Positions 43,088-51,892 of a DNA stretch of 64,000 nt are shown one piece after another. How positions within the stretch are numbered: the first letter of the stretch is position 1; each line of letters opens with the position of its first letter. Made by a program: the position numbers and the translations under genes. The DNA is taken from contig NZ_FOVM01000001.1 in the NCBI RefSeq assembly GCF_900115155.1, forward strand, positions 62,001 through 126,000, written 5' to 3'. The stretch comes from Mycetocola miduiensis (lineage in GTDB: Bacteria > Actinomycetota > Actinomycetes > Actinomycetales > Microbacteriaceae). Below the pieces are notes generated by a model that was not told where the DNA came from, did not search any database, and was given only the letters and a program-made list of their open reading frames with translations.

Positions 43088-43400
43088 CTCGGCTTCCCTC
43101 GTTTGACTAGCGACGCCCCGTCACGTCACAGGCAGCGGCATGCTTCGCACGGTCCAGCCGTACTGCGTGTGATTGGGCAACATTACCCTTGGTAAACGCA
43201 AAAAAGGTGGCCCTTGTGCAATCCAGTTTTCGCGCTATGCGAGCGTCCGCGAGCGCAGCCGTTTGGGCGGATGAGCGGATGCCGCTCACGGCACGCGAAC
43301 GGCATCCGCAGGACTCGACAAGGGTATTCTGACCGGGGCAACCGAGGCGTAACATTAAGGCAGGGCAGTGTTGTCCAGAGGAAAGCCGAGGGAGGTTGCC
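43088..43400. other. 313-bp divergent intergenic region upstream of the GAF-ANTAR genes
   Basis: No gene supported. The main structure is a hairpin with perfect 10-bp arms GCGGATGCCG (43275-43284) and CGGCATCCGC (43300-43309). GGGTATTCT at 43322-43330 could be part of a promoter. The stretch 43140-43220 has lower GC content and probably holds the promoter of the leftward pair. Confidence 0.5.
43275..43309. repeat. 10-bp inverted repeat in the GAF-ANTAR leader
   Basis: Perfect arms GCGGATGCCG and CGGCATCCGC with a 15-base loop, about 90 bases before the first ANTAR gene. A hairpin here would fit RNA-level control, but the loop is not the two-hexaloop ANTAR target form. Confidence 0.55.
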
Positions 43401-44111
43401 GTGCCTGACGCGTTCGCCGAAGCCATGGACGCACTGACCGGTCCCACGCCCCCCGGCACCAGCCTGGCAATACCGATCGCCGACGCGCTTCCGGTCAGCG
43501 GAGTGGCCATTTCGACAATGGGCGACTTTCTCGGCAATGAAACCCTCTCCGCGTCTGACGCGCTTGCCGCCCGACTCGACGAGTTACAGTTCGACCTCGG
43601 CGAAGGCCCGTGCTGGGACGCCTTCGAGTCGAGGAGGCCGGTTCTCGAACCGAATCTGCGGCAGCACCCTGGCGGAATCTGGCCCGCTTTTTCCGATGCG
43701 ATCCGGCGGGAGAACATCGGCGCGATCCACGCCTTCCCTCTCTTTGTCGGCACTCTCCGACTCGGCGCGATGGATATGTACTCGATCAAACCCGCGTCGC
43801 TGAGCGAGGTGCAGACCCGACAAGGCGCCGCCTTCGCGAGGGTAGTGAGCCGTCTCGTGCTCCACCGCGCCCTTGAACGCGCCGGTGGCGACCCGAACTC
43901 CCTCACAGACACGCAATTCTCGCGTCGCACCATCCACCAGGCGACGGGAATGGTACTGGCCCAGCTCGACATCCCACCAGACGAGGCCCGGCTCGTCATT
44001 CAGGCCCATGCGTTCGCGACGGGGCGCACCATGCAGGAAATCGCAGAAGACATCGTTGACAGGCGACTCAACTTCTCGATGAGAGACTCCGGAATCGAGG
44101 AATCGCCATGA
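43401..44111 (+). CDS. GAF-ANTAR domain regulator 1
   Basis: A 236-residue protein: a GAF sensor domain (about residues 15-165, with LGEGPCWDAFESRRPV and FPLFVGTLRLGAMDMYS) and a C-terminal ANTAR RNA-binding domain (IHQATGMVLAQLDIPPDEARLVIQAHAF). ANTAR proteins bind RNA hairpins and prevent termination. GTG 43401 has GGGAGG close upstream; a GTG 11 codons earlier is less likely. It overlaps the second GAF-ANTAR gene by four bases (ATGA). Confidence 0.88.
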   Translation: MPDAFAEAMDALTGPTPPGTSLAIPIADALPVSGVAISTMGDFLGNETLSASDALAARLDELQFDLGEGPCWDAFESRRPVLEPNLRQHPGGIWPAFSDAIRRENIGAIHAFPLFVGTLRLGAMDMYSIKPASLSEVQTRQGAAFARVVSRLVLHRALERAGGDPNSLTDTQFSRRTIHQATGMVLAQLDIPPDEARLVIQAHAFATGRTMQEIAEDIVDRRLNFSMRDSGIEESP

Positions 44112-44827
44112 CTGAGCTAACCCGGGAAGGACAGCTCGTGGATGCCTTCGCGACCCTTGCAGACACGCTTGTTGACGACTACGACGCGGTCGACCTTCTG
44201 CAGACGCTCGTGGACAACTGCCGCGACCTGCTTGATGTGACGGCCGCCGGCATCTTGCTCACGGACCCGGACGGCAACATCGAAGTGGTCGCGTCGACCA
44301 GCGAAGCGTCGCGGCTGGTGGAGGTCATGCAGTTGAGCGCCCAGGCCGGACCCTGCATCGATTGCATCACGACAGGGCAGGCGGTGTCCGTTCCCGACAT
44401 CAGCAAGAGTCCCCACAAGTGGAATCGGTTCAGGGACAGCGCAGCACAGCAAGGCTTTGCGTCGGTGTACGCGCTTCCCATGCGCCTGCGCGAGACGACC
44501 ATCGGAGCGCTCAACCTGCTCCGCTCAGACTTCGGAGAGTTGAACGAACGCGATGTTCGGGCGGCACAGGCGCTCGCGGATGTCGCAACAATAGGCATCC
44601 TGCACGCGCGCTCCCTGCAGGAGAGCGATGCCGTTCGCGACCAGTTACAGCGGGCGCTGACCTCGCGCATCGTCATCGAGCAGGCCAAGGGCGTGCTCTC
44701 GCAGACGCACAGCGTGACGACAGACGAGGCGTTCAACCTGATGCGCCGGTACTCCCGGAACCACGGGATGCTCCTCTCGACGGTAGCGGAACAGGTGGTT
44801 TCACGTTCGCTGATAATCGGAGAATGA
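44108..44827 (+). CDS. GAF-ANTAR domain regulator 2
   Basis: A 239-residue paralogue of the preceding protein. GAF domain (QTLVDNCRDLLDVTAAGILLTD, QAGPCIDCITTGQAVSV, ALPMRLRETTIGALNLL) followed by ANTAR (LTSRIVIEQAKGVLSQTHSVTTDEAFNLMRRYSRNH without a break, in the usual spacing). Translation is coupled to the first gene by the ATGA overlap. The two probably act as a hetero- or homodimer. Targets are unknown; the hairpin-rich leader of the next gene is one candidate. Confidence 0.9.
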   Translation: MTELTREGQLVDAFATLADTLVDDYDAVDLLQTLVDNCRDLLDVTAAGILLTDPDGNIEVVASTSEASRLVEVMQLSAQAGPCIDCITTGQAVSVPDISKSPHKWNRFRDSAAQQGFASVYALPMRLRETTIGALNLLRSDFGELNERDVRAAQALADVATIGILHARSLQESDAVRDQLQRALTSRIVIEQAKGVLSQTHSVTTDEAFNLMRRYSRNHGMLLSTVAEQVVSRSLIIGE

Positions 44828-44867
44828 CCCCTTCACTTGCCCCCCCAATCGGGTGTAGTTTGTATGA

Positions 44868-44887
44868 ACGGATTGGTTCCAATCCGT
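44868..44887. promoter_or_regulatory. 9-bp inverted repeat upstream of the DUF7882-like gene
   Basis: ACGGATTGG-TT-CCAATCCGT is perfect and lies 68 bases before the ATG at 44955. Two further small hairpins follow (CGTCCC/GGGACG at 44893-44913 and CTCGC/GCGAG at 44918-44930). It could be an operator or an RNA structure read by the ANTAR proteins. Confidence 0.5.
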
Positions 44888-44954
44888 AACGTGCGTCCCC
44901 TGGACCCCGGGACGGCCCTCGCCACGCGAGAGTTTGAGCTGAAGGGGTATTGCC

Positions 44955-45308
44955 ATGGAACGCATCCATTATGCGGGCAGTTCATTTGTGACCGGCGACC
45001 TGATCGCTCACGCGCTTGTCAACTATGCCCACTTCCTCTCTGCTCACAATACGTCGGCATCGGTGGACATCCCGATTCGCAAAGCTGACGGCACGGTAGG
45101 TCGTGCGAACTTCCTGCTCGGTCCGACCAGCCAGCTGGTCTCCGAGTCAGAGGACAGCCGGTTCAGCGAGTTGCTCGACAACGACCTGGTGAAAGTCCTG
45201 TACGACCGTTCAGACGGCCAACATGAGTCGAGCCCTCAGACGGTCGCGCCCGAATTGTCATTCAGCGCTTTCTCCTTCGACTACAGCGACCTGGCCGAAT
45301 CCGTCTGA
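44955..45308 (+). CDS. short conserved Microbacteriaceae-type protein (DUF7882-like), 117 aa
   Basis: ATG 44955 has GAAGGGG upstream. The N-terminus MERIHYAGSSFVTGDLIAHAL followed by VNYAHFLSAHNTSASVDIPI matches the architecture of the protein at 33417 (YDS...DRILAHLQVV...), with a more acidic C-terminus. No domain of known function, no export signal. Located after the GAF-ANTAR pair with a structured 127-base leader, so it may be under their control. Confidence 0.75.
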   Translation: MERIHYAGSSFVTGDLIAHALVNYAHFLSAHNTSASVDIPIRKADGTVGRANFLLGPTSQLVSESEDSRFSELLDNDLVKVLYDRSDGQHESSPQTVAPELSFSAFSFDYSDLAESV

Positions 45309-45447
45309 TCACTCCACGACCCGTCGCTGGCCCGGATGATCCTCCTGAGGCGGTTGCCCCGCCTGCCAACGGAGCCGGGCCAGCGACGTCATACCTCGAC
45401 GCGGCCGTGAAGAGGCCCCACCCAGCCACAGGTGGAACAATGGCACG

Positions 45448-45855
45448 GTGAGCGACTACCACCCCGAACTTGATGGCTACGAGCCAAATGATGGCCGACC
45501 TCTCGCCTCGCAGCGGATCCTGCGCCCAGCTCGCATCCTCATCGTTCTCGGGATTCTCGGACTCGTGCTCCCCGGCATCCTGGTGACCGCTTCAACCGCG
45601 ACGCGAACCGCTGACCGCAGTTGCAGTATCGTCGTCGCCCGGGATGCACCCTTCGCCAGCGGGTTCGACGCTCGCTTCGAGTTCGCCGGACCCGAGGGTC
45701 CTGCCTGGTACTGCTACGCACTTGTCCTCGGTGAGGACGATGTTCTCGTCGGTTCGCTCGGCCTGATCCCGGGTGCCCCTCCGCCCCCGGACCCAGCCTT
45801 CGTTCACGCCGAACCTGCCGTCACAACAAACTTGCAAGAATGGACCCATGCCTGA
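45448..45855 (+). CDS. membrane-anchored hypothetical protein, 135 aa
   Basis: GTG 45448. One membrane helix (ILIVLGILGLVLPGILVTAS, about residues 30-50) separates a short cytosolic N-terminus from an external domain with two cysteines (SCSIVVAR, WYCYALVL) that could pair. No family recognised. AACAAT six bases before the GTG suggests a leaderless start. Its last codons overlap the HAD gene by eight bases. Confidence 0.65.
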   Translation: MSDYHPELDGYEPNDGRPLASQRILRPARILIVLGILGLVLPGILVTASTATRTADRSCSIVVARDAPFASGFDARFEFAGPEGPAWYCYALVLGEDDVLVGSLGLIPGAPPPPDPAFVHAEPAVTTNLQEWTHA

Positions 45856-46615
45856 AACCCGCCTGGTCGCGTTCGACCTCGATGACACGCTCGCTCCCTC
45901 GAAGTCGCCGATGGACCCGCGGATGTCACAAATCCTCGCCGACCTCCTCGACGTCGTGCCGGTGTGCATCATCTCCGGCGGCCAGTTCGCCCAGTTCAAG
46001 ATGCAGGCGATCGACAACCTGCCCAAGGCCGGCTCGGCGCACCTCGAGCGCCTGCACCTGATGCCGACGTGTGGCACCCAGTACTTCCGGTTCGAGAACG
46101 ACGCCTGGGAGCAGGTCTACGCCGAGAACCTCACCGAAGACGAAAAGAGCCGTGCCCTTGCCGCTGTCGAGGCGCGCGCGAAGGAGCTCGGCTTCTGGGA
46201 GTCGGACACCTGGGGCCCGATCCTCGAAGACCGCGGTTCGCAGATCACGTTCTCGGCCCTCGGCCAGGCTGCGCCGGTTGCGGCGAAGCAGGCCTGGGAC
46301 CCGACCGGCGAGAAGAAGAACACGCTCCGTGAGGCCGTTGCCGCCGACATCCCCGACCTCGAGGTCCGTTCGGGCGGCTCCACGTCCGTCGACATCACCC
46401 GCAAGGGAATCGACAAGGCGTACGGGATGAAGAAGCTCGCCGAGCTCACCGGCATCCCGCTCGACGACATGCTCTTCGTCGGTGACCGCCTCGACGAGAA
46501 CGGCAACGACTACCCGGTGAAGGCCCTGGGCGTGCGCTGTGAAGCAGTAGACGGCTGGGAAGACACCGCACGCTTCATCGAGGCGCTGATTCCGCAGTTG
46601 CGAGCCGCCGCGTAG
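45848..46615 (+). CDS. HAD-IIB family phosphatase
   Basis: A 255-residue Cof-type sugar-phosphatase-like protein. HAD motif I is FDLDDTLAPS (residues 8-17), motif II the SGGQFAQF region, motif III the lysine in KGIDKAYG, and motif IV GDRLDENGNDYP. The central cap (CGTQYFRFEND...) is of the C2B type, as in phosphomannomutase-like phosphatases. Likely substrates are sugar phosphates. ATG 45848 has no strong ribosome site and may be coupled to the preceding gene, with which it overlaps. The end of the gene faces the convergent ROK regulator. Confidence 0.88.
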   Translation: MPETRLVAFDLDDTLAPSKSPMDPRMSQILADLLDVVPVCIISGGQFAQFKMQAIDNLPKAGSAHLERLHLMPTCGTQYFRFENDAWEQVYAENLTEDEKSRALAAVEARAKELGFWESDTWGPILEDRGSQITFSALGQAAPVAAKQAWDPTGEKKNTLREAVAADIPDLEVRSGGSTSVDITRKGIDKAYGMKKLAELTGIPLDDMLFVGDRLDENGNDYPVKALGVRCEAVDGWEDTARFIEALIPQLRAAA

Positions 46616-46681
46616 CCCTCACGCGGATGCCGCGGCCAGCTTGCTCGGTCGCAAACGGCTGTTCGGCGCGGTGCCCGCCCG

Positions 46682-46726
46682 GTCGCTAATGGTCGGACTT
46701 CTTTGAAAACTCCAGCCATTACCGAC
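46682..46726. terminator. stem-loop between convergent HAD and ROK genes
   Basis: GTCGCTAATGGTCGGA faces TCCAGCCATTACCGAC with few mismatches across a 13-base loop. It lies between two converging genes without a strong U-tract, so terminator function is only likely. Confidence 0.45.
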
Positions 46727-46754
46727 GGAGCAACGGGATGCGAGCCGCGAATCC

Positions 46755-47930
46755 TCACGCGGATGCGACGACCGGCGTCAGCAGCCTGTCGATTGTCGCC
46801 GCGTGGAAGATCTGGTCCGCGGTGATGAGGGCGAGTCCGGCGACCCCGGCCAACTCGCCGAGCACGGACCGCGTGATCGTGAGGTTCCTCGTCGCCAGGG
46901 GAAGCGCCCGCTGGTACACCCGTTCCCGCACGCCGGCGAGAAGCACCTCGTCGCACTCCGCAAGCAACCCGGAAACAACGATCGTGCCGGGGTTCAGGAT
47001 GCTCACCAGCTCGGCGACCGCCTCACCGAGAACCCGCCCGGCCTGACGAACCACACGCACCGCTGAGATGTCACCGCGTTTCACCAGGTCGACGACGTCG
47101 GCCACGCTCGACACGGCCAGCCCCTCGGCTTCGAGGTCCCGGACGAGAGCCCACCCTCCTGCGTAGGCCTCGACGCATCCGATGTTGCCGCACCGGCACT
47201 GCAGAGCGGGAACATCTGTGGCGATCGCGGCACGGGTGTGCCCGATGTCTCCGGCGGCGCCCTCGCTCCCGCGGATGATTTGCCCGTGAAAGACCAGTCC
47301 CGACCCGATCCCTGTGCCGAGTTTGAGGCTGATGAGATTGTCACTGTGGTGCTGCCGCGACTCGACCACCGCTCGGGCGTTGGCGTCGTTCTCGACGACG
47401 ACCGTCACGCCATACCGCGACGTGAACCAGCCGGCGATGTCGAAACCATCCCAACCGGTCATGATCGGCGGATTCACCACGCGGCCGGCAGCAAACTCCA
47501 CCGGCCCAGGAACACCGATGCCGATGCCCCAGACATCCTCATCCCCGCGCAGCTCTTCGAACGCGGCGTGCACTTCGCCCAAGACCAGATCCGGGCCTTC
47601 CCACACGTTTATGGAACGCTTCGTGTGGCGAAGCGCGGTTCCGCTCAAGTCGCACACAGCCACGGTGAAGCCGGATGCCCCGATGTCGGCGGTGAGGAAG
47701 ACGGCGCGTTCCGCATTGAGCGCGAACCGGCTGGACGGGCGCCCACCGGTGGACTCGCCACCGGTCAGCGGCGTGATGAGCCCCCCGGCAAGGAGGGACG
47801 TCAGACGCTGGTTCACCGTTGACCGCGATAACCCCGAGATGTCCATGACCTCGGTGCGGCTGAGCTCGCCGTGCGTGCGGAAGAGGTCGAGCACGTCGCT
47901 GATGTGCGATCCGGTTTCGATAAGTGACAC
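46755..47930 (-). CDS. ROK family transcriptional regulator (FrcR-like)
   Basis: A 391-residue repressor: N-terminal winged helix (ISDVLDLFRTHGELSRTEVM, GLSRSTVNQRL) and a ROK sugar-kinase-like domain with the zinc motif CRCGNIGCVEAY and ATP-like site (DIGASGFTVAV). GTG 47930 has CGGAG upstream and gives the usual N-terminus; an ATG 16 codons earlier is possible. It is divergent from the fructose-type ABC operon, as frcR stands divergent from frcBCAK in Sinorhizobium. Likely effector: the imported ketose or its phosphate. Confidence 0.9.
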   Translation of the reverse strand: MSLIETGSHISDVLDLFRTHGELSRTEVMDISGLSRSTVNQRLTSLLAGGLITPLTGGESTGGRPSSRFALNAERAVFLTADIGASGFTVAVCDLSGTALRHTKRSINVWEGPDLVLGEVHAAFEELRGDEDVWGIGIGVPGPVEFAAGRVVNPPIMTGWDGFDIAGWFTSRYGVTVVVENDANARAVVESRQHHSDNLISLKLGTGIGSGLVFHGQIIRGSEGAAGDIGHTRAAIATDVPALQCRCGNIGCVEAYAGGWALVRDLEAEGLAVSSVADVVDLVKRGDISAVRVVRQAGRVLGEAVAELVSILNPGTIVVSGLLAECDEVLLAGVRERVYQRALPLATRNLTITRSVLGELAGVAGLALITADQIFHAATIDRLLTPVVASA

Positions 47931-47996
47931 AGGGGCTCCGTTGCGCTGCAGGGGTACGAGATACGTTGAATATACCAAGAACTAAAACATTCCTGA

Positions 47997-48021
47997 CTTT
48001 TGTGTTGCGTAAACACGAAAG
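47997..48021. promoter_or_regulatory. putative ROK-regulator operator
   Basis: A 25-base inverted repeat, CTTTTGTGTT and AACACGAAAG around GCGTA, with one mismatch per arm. It lies between the divergent ROK gene and the binding-protein gene, in an A/T-rich promoter stretch. Confidence 0.65.
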
Positions 48022-48079
48022 GTCGCGTAGTTTTTGGGTAACGGCACACAGTGGTGCCCCTGATCCCTCAAGGACGAAG

Positions 48080-49105
48080 ATGTTCAGTTCACCAGCACCG
48101 TGGGCAAAGAGCCTGCGTGTCGTCATTCCCGTCGGGGTTCTCGCCCTTGCCCTCACCGCTTGTTCGGGTGGCGACAGCGGCTCCGGCTCCGGCTCAGACG
48201 CCGCCTCCGGCGACAAGATCGCCGCGGTCATCAAAGGCCTCGACAACCCGTTCTTCCAAGCCATGGAAGATGGCATCAAGGATGCCGACCCCGACGCGAC
48301 GGTCCAGGCCGCCGCAGACATCGGCGACACCACCGGCCAGGCCGACAAACTCACCACGCTCGCCGGGCAGGACTTCGGCTGCTACATCGTCAACCCGATC
48401 AGCGGCACCAACCTCATCCAGGCCCTGACCCAGGTGTCGTCAGCAGGCAAGACGATCGTCAACATCGACAGCCCGATCGACGCGGATGCCGCGAAGACGG
48501 CGAACATCGATATCGCCACGTACATCGGCACCGACAACAAGGCAGCAGGCGGCAAAGCCGGTGACTTCGTCGCCGAGCAAGTCGAGCAGGACTCCGAGGT
48601 GGCGATCATCGGCGGGATCGCCGGCGACGTGACCAGCGGCGCCCGCGTCGACGGATTCAAAGCGGCCGTTGACGGCAAGCTGACTGTGATCCAGGAGAGC
48701 GCCGCAGATTGGAAGCGGGAGGTGGCGCTGACCGCGGCCACCGACATCATCGCCGCCAACCCCAACGTCAAGGCGTTCTTCGCCGCGAACGACGACATGG
48801 GTCTCGGCATCGTGAAGGCCATCGAGAACGCCGGCCGCACCGGTGAGATCGTCGTGGTCAGCGTCGACGGCAACGAGGATGCTCTTGAATCGGTCAAAGC
48901 AGGCGGGCTCACCGCGACCGTCGCCCAGTACCCGTACGCAATCGGACAGCTCGGCGTGCAGGCGTGCGAGGCAGCGGCTGCCGGTGACGACCTGCCCGAA
49001 ACGGTCGAATCGCCGACCGCGCTGGTGACCACTGACGTGGCCGACGACGCTATCGAGGCTTTTCCGCAGCCGTTCGAAGAGTTCGAGAACCCGCTCGAGA
49101 AATAA
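48080..49105 (+). CDS. ABC transporter sugar-binding lipoprotein (FrcB/RbsB-like)
   Basis: A 341-residue type-1 binding protein. Signal peptide with lipobox LTAC-S, Gly/Ser linker, then KIAAVIKGLDNPFFQAMEDG typical of ribose/fructose/allose binders. ATG 48080 has AAGGACGAAG upstream. It is the first gene of a rightward operon with one permease, one single-domain ATPase, two ketose epimerases and a kinase; this set points to fructose, allulose or tagatose. The exact sugar cannot be read. Confidence 0.88.
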   Translation: MFSSPAPWAKSLRVVIPVGVLALALTACSGGDSGSGSGSDAASGDKIAAVIKGLDNPFFQAMEDGIKDADPDATVQAAADIGDTTGQADKLTTLAGQDFGCYIVNPISGTNLIQALTQVSSAGKTIVNIDSPIDADAAKTANIDIATYIGTDNKAAGGKAGDFVAEQVEQDSEVAIIGGIAGDVTSGARVDGFKAAVDGKLTVIQESAADWKREVALTAATDIIAANPNVKAFFAANDDMGLGIVKAIENAGRTGEIVVVSVDGNEDALESVKAGGLTATVAQYPYAIGQLGVQACEAAAAGDDLPETVESPTALVTTDVADDAIEAFPQPFEEFENPLEK

Positions 49106-49203
49106 TCCGCGCGCCATCCGTGGCGGTGTGCCTGTTTCCCGACCGGCACACCGCCCCGCCCCTTCCGCCAGCGTATCCACGACGCGAACTTCGAAGAAGA
49201 ACT

Positions 49204-50196
49204 GTGAGCATCATGACTAAAATCGAGGCAGAGCGGCCCACGACGACAACTTCGTCGATACTGGGCCAGGCCCGCCAGATCAGCTTCTGGGCCGAGAACG
49301 CCGCACCGATCGGGCTCATCGCCCTGGTGATCGTGTTCTCGATCCTCAGCCCAAGCTTCCTCACCCTTGGCAACATCCGCGCCATGCTCGTCGCCGCGGC
49401 CATCCTCATCGTCCTGGCTGTCGCCCAGGCCTTCGTCATCACGACAGGCGGCATCGACCTCTCGATCTCAGCGACCATGACCCTGGGCGCTGTGGGCTTC
49501 GGCCTCGCCTGGCAAGCCGGGTACGGTTTCATTCTCTCAGCGATCATCGCCATCCTCACGGCGGGCGTGATCGGCCTGGCGAACGGCCTGCTCATCGCCA
49601 AAGGCAAGGTGACCGATTTCATCGCCACCCTGGGGACTCTCTCGGTTGCGACCGGCCTCGCGCTGATCATCTCGAACGGAAAGCCGATCCCCGTCAGTTC
49701 CTCCGAGCTGCTCGTCCTCACCTCTGGCTCCATCGGGATCTTCGGCTATCCGATCATCCTCGCGGCCATCATCGGTGTCGTCGCCTGGTTCGTCATGTTC
49801 CGCACGCGCTTCGGCCTCCATGTGCAGGCAGTCGGCGGCAGTGAGGAAAGCGCCGTCGCCAACGGCATCAGCGCCACCCGGGTCCGGATGGCCGTCTACC
49901 TCATCGCCGCAGTACTCGCCGGTGTCGCCGCGCTCCTCCTCGTCGCCCGTGTCGGTGCCGCCGAACCGGCCATCAACACCCAGTTCCTCCTCAACTCCAT
50001 CGCTGCCGTCGTGCTCGGTGGCGTGAGCCTCACCGGCGGCAAGGCCAAGATCGTCGGTCCGATCATCGGTGCGCTCCTGCTCACCGCCCTCACCAACGGA
50101 CTCACCCTGCTCGGTGTGTCGCAGTTCTACCAGCCGCTCGCCGTCGGACTCGTTGTCGTCCTGGCCGCCCTACTGACGAGGTTCCAGAAGAAATGA
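49204..50196 (+). CDS. sugar ABC transporter permease (FrcC/RbsC-like)
   Basis: A 330-residue permease of the BPD_transp_2 family. Family motifs: GGIDLSISATMTLGAVGFGL (about residue 85), KGKVTDFIATLGTLSVATGL and IAAVVLGGVSLTGGKAKIVG. About nine helices. GTG 49204 has GAAGAAG upstream, and an ATG three codons later is equally possible. It overlaps the ATPase gene by four bases. It probably works as a homodimer because only one permease is encoded. Confidence 0.9.
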   Translation: MSIMTKIEAERPTTTTSSILGQARQISFWAENAAPIGLIALVIVFSILSPSFLTLGNIRAMLVAAAILIVLAVAQAFVITTGGIDLSISATMTLGAVGFGLAWQAGYGFILSAIIAILTAGVIGLANGLLIAKGKVTDFIATLGTLSVATGLALIISNGKPIPVSSSELLVLTSGSIGIFGYPIILAAIIGVVAWFVMFRTRFGLHVQAVGGSEESAVANGISATRVRMAVYLIAAVLAGVAALLLVARVGAAEPAINTQFLLNSIAAVVLGGVSLTGGKAKIVGPIIGALLLTALTNGLTLLGVSQFYQPLAVGLVVVLAALLTRFQKK

Positions 50197-50945
50197 CCAC
50201 TCCAGATTTCGTTCTCACCGCAGACAACATCACCAAGTCGTTCGGCGGGGTCCACGCTCTCAAAGGCGCATCGATCGGGATGCGACGCGGCGAGATCACC
50301 GCCCTCATCGGCGACAACGGTGCAGGCAAGTCGACCCTCGTCCGCTGCCTGTCCGGCATCCACCGCCCCGACAGCGGAACCATCACACTCGATGGCGAGG
50401 ATGTCACCTTCGAGACGCCGAACCTCGCCCGCCAGCACGGCATCGAAACCGTGCACCAGAACCTCGCCCTGGTTGAGGAGCTTGCCGTCTGGCAGAACTT
50501 CTTCCTTGGCCGGGAACTCACCAAGGGTGCCGGGCCGTTCAAGACCCTCGACCGCAAGCAGATGAAGTCGACGTCGCACGAGCTGCTCAACAACCTCGCG
50601 GTCAACGCTCCTTCCGTCACCAGCAAAGTGCGCCGACTGTCTGGCGGCCAGCGCCAGGCGGTCGCCATCGCCCGGGCCGCCGGCTGGGGCAGCAAGATCG
50701 TGATCATGGACGAACCGACCGCTGCACTCGGCGTGCAGGAGACCGCGCGCGTTGAAAACGTGATCAACACGCTGCGGGACTCCGGCGTCGCCGTCCTGCT
50801 GATCAGCCACAACTTCGATCAGGTCATGCGGCTCTCCAACCACATCTGGGTGATGCGCGCCGGACTCGCCGTAGCCGAACGGCGTTCGTCGGAGACGAGC
50901 GGAGATGAACTCGTCGCCCTCATCACCGGCGCCAAGGCCGCGTGA
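50193..50945 (+). CDS. sugar ABC transporter ATP-binding protein, single domain (FrcA-like)
   Basis: A 250-residue ATPase with one ABC domain: Walker A GDNGAGKST, signature RLSGGQRQAVAIARA, Walker B VIMDEPTAALG, and the H-loop ISHNFDQV. Half the size of RbsA-type proteins; the single-domain form is that of FrcA. It overlaps both neighbours by four bases, so the four genes are translated as a coupled unit. The nucleotide sites are complete. Confidence 0.92.
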   Translation: MTTPDFVLTADNITKSFGGVHALKGASIGMRRGEITALIGDNGAGKSTLVRCLSGIHRPDSGTITLDGEDVTFETPNLARQHGIETVHQNLALVEELAVWQNFFLGRELTKGAGPFKTLDRKQMKSTSHELLNNLAVNAPSVTSKVRRLSGGQRQAVAIARAAGWGSKIVIMDEPTAALGVQETARVENVINTLRDSGVAVLLISHNFDQVMRLSNHIWVMRAGLAVAERRSSETSGDELVALITGAKAA

Positions 50946-51883
50946 GCGTCGTGGGCACCCCCGATGCACAGTTCTTAGCCGTGAACCCGATAGGCATCCA
51001 CGCCGGCGTCTGGGTCGGCGACTGGACTCCCGCCTCGGCCGAATACGCGATCAGTGAAAGCGCACGGGCCGGTTTCGACCTGATCGAGATCCCGGTTCGC
51101 GACCCGCGCACCACCGACCTGGCCCTGACCCGGCGCCTGCTCGCCGACAATGGCCTCGACGCGGTCGTATCGTTGGCCCTCGGCGAGAACCTCGACATCA
51201 ACACCGAGGATGCCGAGGCCTCCGATCGCGGCGAACGGATGCTCGAGGACGCGGTCACTTTCGCCCGCGGCATCGGCGCGCCGTACATCGGCGGGGTGCT
51301 CTACTCCAAAATGGCCAAGTACACCCACGCGGCAAGCGCGGCGAGCCGTGACAACTCACTCGCCGTGCTGCGCCGGGTGGCGGCGAAAGCCGGCGACGCG
51401 GGCATCCGCCTGGGGATGGAGTACGTGAACCGGTACGAGAGCAACCTGCTCAACACCGCCGGGCAGACCGTGGAGTTCATCCACGATCTGGGGGCCGACA
51501 ACGTTCTCCTGCACCTCGACACGTTCCACGCCAACCTGGAGGAACCCGACCAGGCGACCGCCGTGCGTGATGCGGGCGAGCTGCTCGGCTACGTCCACGC
51601 CGCCGAGAACCACCGTGGCTATCTCGGGTCGGGCAGCGTCGACTGGCCGGGGTTGTTCCGCCAGCTCGTGCTCAGCGGGTACACCGGCCCGATCACGTTC
51701 GAGTCTTTCTCGAGCGACGTTGTCGGCCAGGACACCGCCGACGACATCGGGCTGTGGCGAAACCTCTGGGACGACCCCGCCGACCTGGCCCGCAGTGCGA
51801 ACCTCTTTCTCCGCAGCAACCTCGAGACCGCTCGCCGAGCCTGTGTCGAGTTTTCTCCCCGCCCACTCTCCACAACCGGTTAA
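50942..51883 (+). CDS. ketose 3-epimerase-like TIM-barrel protein 1
   Basis: A 313-residue xylose-isomerase-like TIM barrel of the D-tagatose/D-psicose 3-epimerase type. It shows LGMEYVNRYESNLLNTAGQT, LLHLDTFHANLEE with the metal-binding Asp and His, and AENHRGYLGSG with GPITFESFSS; the two glutamates and the His/Asp complete the usual E-D-H-E metal site. GTG 50942 overlaps the ATPase stop. It is a paralogue of the next gene and shares operon context with a sugar ABC transporter. Likely converts a rare ketose after uptake. Confidence 0.85.
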   Translation: MSVVGTPDAQFLAVNPIGIHAGVWVGDWTPASAEYAISESARAGFDLIEIPVRDPRTTDLALTRRLLADNGLDAVVSLALGENLDINTEDAEASDRGERMLEDAVTFARGIGAPYIGGVLYSKMAKYTHAASAASRDNSLAVLRRVAAKAGDAGIRLGMEYVNRYESNLLNTAGQTVEFIHDLGADNVLLHLDTFHANLEEPDQATAVRDAGELLGYVHAAENHRGYLGSGSVDWPGLFRQLVLSGYTGPITFESFSSDVVGQDTADDIGLWRNLWDDPADLARSANLFLRSNLETARRACVEFSPRPLSTTG

Positions 51884-51892
51884 GGAACTCCC

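Noticed and set aside
44868-44930. A classic two-hexaloop ANTAR target RNA
   Set aside because: The visible hairpins do not have hexaloops with A at position 1 and G at position 4; only an atypical target is possible.
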